Assembly: GCA_031291305.1 (NCBI GenBank)
Contig: JARLJH010000041.1
Coordinates: 1 to 64,000 of the forward strand
DNA length: 64,000 bases
Reading direction: 5' to 3'
Origin: Rhodoferax sp.
GTDB taxonomy: Bacteria > Pseudomonadota > Gammaproteobacteria > Burkholderiales > Burkholderiaceae_C
The number at the start of each line of letters is the position of its first letter. The stretch's first letter is position 1. Made by a program: the position numbers and the translations under genes. The notes below the pieces were generated by a model. That model was not told the origin of the DNA and searched no databases. It worked only from the letters and a program-made list of their open reading frames with translations. This document shows, in pieces, positions 62,306-64,000 of the stretch.

Positions 62306-64000
62306 TTACATGGGCGCCCATTTGACCCCGACATAAACAGTCCGGCCCGCCTGGGCATAACCGTCGGCCAGTTGGTAGGTTTTGTCGGACAGGTTATCGG
62401 CTTTCATCACCAGCGACCAGTCTTTGGACAGATTGGTACTTGCGTGCAGATTGATCAGACCATAACCCGGCAGCACCAGCGTGTTGGCGGCGGTGTCATA
62501 GCGCTGACCTGACAGCTGTGCCTCGGCCCCCAGAGTCCAGGCCCCCAGCCGTGTGTCTGCCGTCAGCATCGCATGCTGTTTGGCACGGCGCGCCAGTTGA
62601 AGTCCTGTCGTTACGTCATGCGGGTCCTGCAGATCAAGCGAAGCGCCCAGGTTCACACCACCCAAACGGTGCGTCGCCGTCAAAGTGATGCCTTCATAAA
62701 CGGCGCGCGCGGTGTTTGCGTAGCAGCCATATGATGACGCACAGGCGCCTGCACCGTTGACGTACGTGATCAGGTTACTGACTTCGTTGCGAAAGACCAC
62801 CGCGCCGAAACTGCTGGAGCCCTCGGTGTAACGCAGACCCATTTCAATATTCTTACCCGTTTCAGGCTGCAAGCTTGGGTCGCCATACGCGCTGAATCTT
62901 TGGAACAACGTCGGCACACGGAACGCTGTCGCAGCTGATGCCGTGGCACGCCATTGCCCGGTAATGGCATAACCATAGGCAGCGCTTGCCGTGCTCTTGC
63001 CTCCAAACTCACTGTCGTCATCATGGCGAACATTCAACTGAAGCAGGTGCTGTTTGCCACTGAAGCCGTAACCCAAGGCAACACCATTTTGAAACCGGTC
63101 CTGATTGATCGGCGCATTTTCCAGGTGGTCTTCCTTGCGCTCCAGGTCGACAGTCACCAGGTGCTCTCCCTGACGAATTTCGTTATGCCACAGGTAACCT
63201 TTGAGATTGGTGATGGTGAGATACGAGGGCTCAGGCATGGTCTTGTACTGGTTATGCGAACTGGTCGCACTCAAGCGTGAACTCCACGCGTCCGTCCACT
63301 GTGCTTGCCAGCTCAAACCGTCGGTCTCCAACTCATACAGGGAATGGTTGTCCGTTGACGTTCCCGCCGAGTCGTACTGCGAGTCAAGGTCGTTCTTCAG
63401 ATAAGTGACTTCCAGTCGATGCGCGTTGTTGACCTGGTAACCCAGTTTGAGGTTCGCCGACTGGCTGTTGTAGCCATCCAGATCGGGGTTTTGCCCGGCG
63501 ATGGGTCTGGCGTTGAAACCATCGCTTTTCTCATCGACCAGCCCCAGGGAATAGTCGAGGTTGCCGCTTTGCCCACTGAAACCTGCCTCCGACCGCTTTG
63601 TGCCGTAGGTGCCCATCCCAAAGCCCAGATACGGAGAAAAATCCCCTTCTCCACGACGCGTGAAAATTTGAACAACACCGCTAAGGGCGTCCGACCCATA
63701 GACAGCTGCGGCCGGACCTCGAAGCACCTCAATATGATCAACCTGTGCCAAGGGGATGGACTCCCAGGAAGCCCCCCCTGTTGACTGCGAGTCAATGCGC
63801 ACACCATCAACGAAGACCGCTGTAAAGCGCGTTTCCGCGCCACGGATGTAAACCGAAGTCGTTGCCCCAGGGCCGCCATTGCGCTGGAACTCGACGCCCG
63901 GAAGACGTCCCAGCACGTCGGCCAGCCCGGTTGCCCCACTGCGCTGAATCTGATCGCTGTCCACAATCGTCAAGTCCGCAAGCACATCAGACAGAGCCTG
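62306..64000 (-). CDS. btuB: TonB-dependent B12 receptor (5' end beyond window)
   Basis: At least 564 codons; the frame is open through the right edge, so the signal peptide and TonB box lie outside. The plug domain shows LADLTIVDSDQIQRSGATGLADVLGRLPGVEFQRNGGPGATTSVYIRG, FVDGVRIDSQSTGG and GSDALSGVVQIFTRRGE. The barrel ends GRTVYVGVKWAPM (terminal aromatic-type strand). Position directly before cobB supports B12 as ligand. A cobalamin riboswitch is expected upstream, beyond the window. Confidence 0.92.
   Translation of the reverse strand, partial: QALSDVLADLTIVDSDQIQRSGATGLADVLGRLPGVEFQRNGGPGATTSVYIRGAETRFTAVFVDGVRIDSQSTGGASWESIPLAQVDHIEVLRGPAAAVYGSDALSGVVQIFTRRGEGDFSPYLGFGMGTYGTKRSEAGFSGQSGNLDYSLGLVDEKSDGFNARPIAGQNPDLDGYNSQSANLKLGYQVNNAHRLEVTYLKNDLDSQYDSAGTSTDNHSLYELETDGLSWQAQWTDAWSSRLSATSSHNQYKTMPEPSYLTITNLKGYLWHNEIRQGEHLVTVDLERKEDHLENAPINQDRFQNGVALGYGFSGKQHLLQLNVRHDDDSEFGGKSTASAAYGYAITGQWRATASAATAFRVPTLFQRFSAYGDPSLQPETGKNIEMGLRYTEGSSSFGAVVFRNEVSNLITYVNGAGACASSYGCYANTARAVYEGITLTATHRLGGVNLGASLDLQDPHDVTTGLQLARRAKQHAMLTADTRLGAWTLGAEAQLSGQRYDTAANTLVLPGYGLINLHASTNLSKDWSLVMKADNLSDKTYQLADGYAQAGRTVYVGVKWAPM

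Overview
The window looks like a chromosomal segment from a Comamonadaceae-type betaproteobacterium (Burkholderiales; Rhodoferax/Polaromonas-like). I infer this from the GC-rich coding style, gene-family resemblances, a late cobalamin operon of Burkholderiales type, a mhb-type gentisate operon fed by a branched-chain-amino-acid-type ABC transporter, and a short dispersed repeat that I associate with that family. No rRNA, tRNA or CRISPR array was found.

Layout. 1-255: the 5' end of a group II intron (minus strand) splits a gene for a small secreted protein. 311-4332: an esterase, a VIT-type membrane protein and an arsRC-acr3 arsenic operon. 4443-11213: two c-di-GMP enzymes, a Gly/Met-rich secreted protein and an OmpR/EnvZ-type two-component system with tandem GTTAC sites upstream. 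11489-14592: a two-gene unit of an ATP-grasp-like ligase and an AsnB-type amidotransferase related to N-acetylglutaminylglutamine amidotransferases. 14600-17704: divergent di-heme peroxidase and AcpA/phospholipase C-type lipoprotein. 18174-22154: two more diguanylate cyclases, one with a periplasmic c-type heme motif. 22176-25787: a PLP aminotransferase and an HDOD-nth-HDOD unit. 25784-27238: cobC-cobS. 27286-30896: dadA divergent from a TyrR-like sigma-54 activator, then ridA. 31120-39941: a nitrogen-scavenging locus (gamma-glutamyltransferase-fold hydrolase, PuuE-like deacetylase, SnoaL-like protein) divergent from a polyamine-type ABC transporter with a GntR regulator and a hydantoin/allantoin-racemase-like protein. 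A consensus-perfect sigma-54 promoter lies at the transporter start. 40011-49252: LysR regulator, the 3-hydroxybenzoate to gentisate to fumarate plus pyruvate pathway, and a five-gene ABC importer. 49275-49844: hemerythrin. 49944-64000: a minus-strand operon for late cobalamin synthesis and B12 uptake (btuB-cobB-btuF-like-cobU-btuF-btuC-btuD-cobO-bioB-cbiB-cobD-cobQ-cobT), with many 4-nt start/stop overlaps.

The most unusual layer is not a new gene set but DNA embedded in genes. Several cobalamin genes carry short dispersed repeats in frame. cobQ carries a 19-bp perfect inverted repeat, and cobB a 32-bp-arm nested palindrome; both are translated through. The cytoplasmic BtuF-like gene is interrupted by a -1 frameshift exactly at a canonical slippery heptamer (G GGA AAA), and reading through in the -1 frame restores the expected family sequence. 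Other candidates for new biology are the ATP-grasp plus amidotransferase pair, the heme-linked diguanylate cyclase, and the sigma-54/GntR-controlled nitrogen locus whose racemase lacks one catalytic cysteine.
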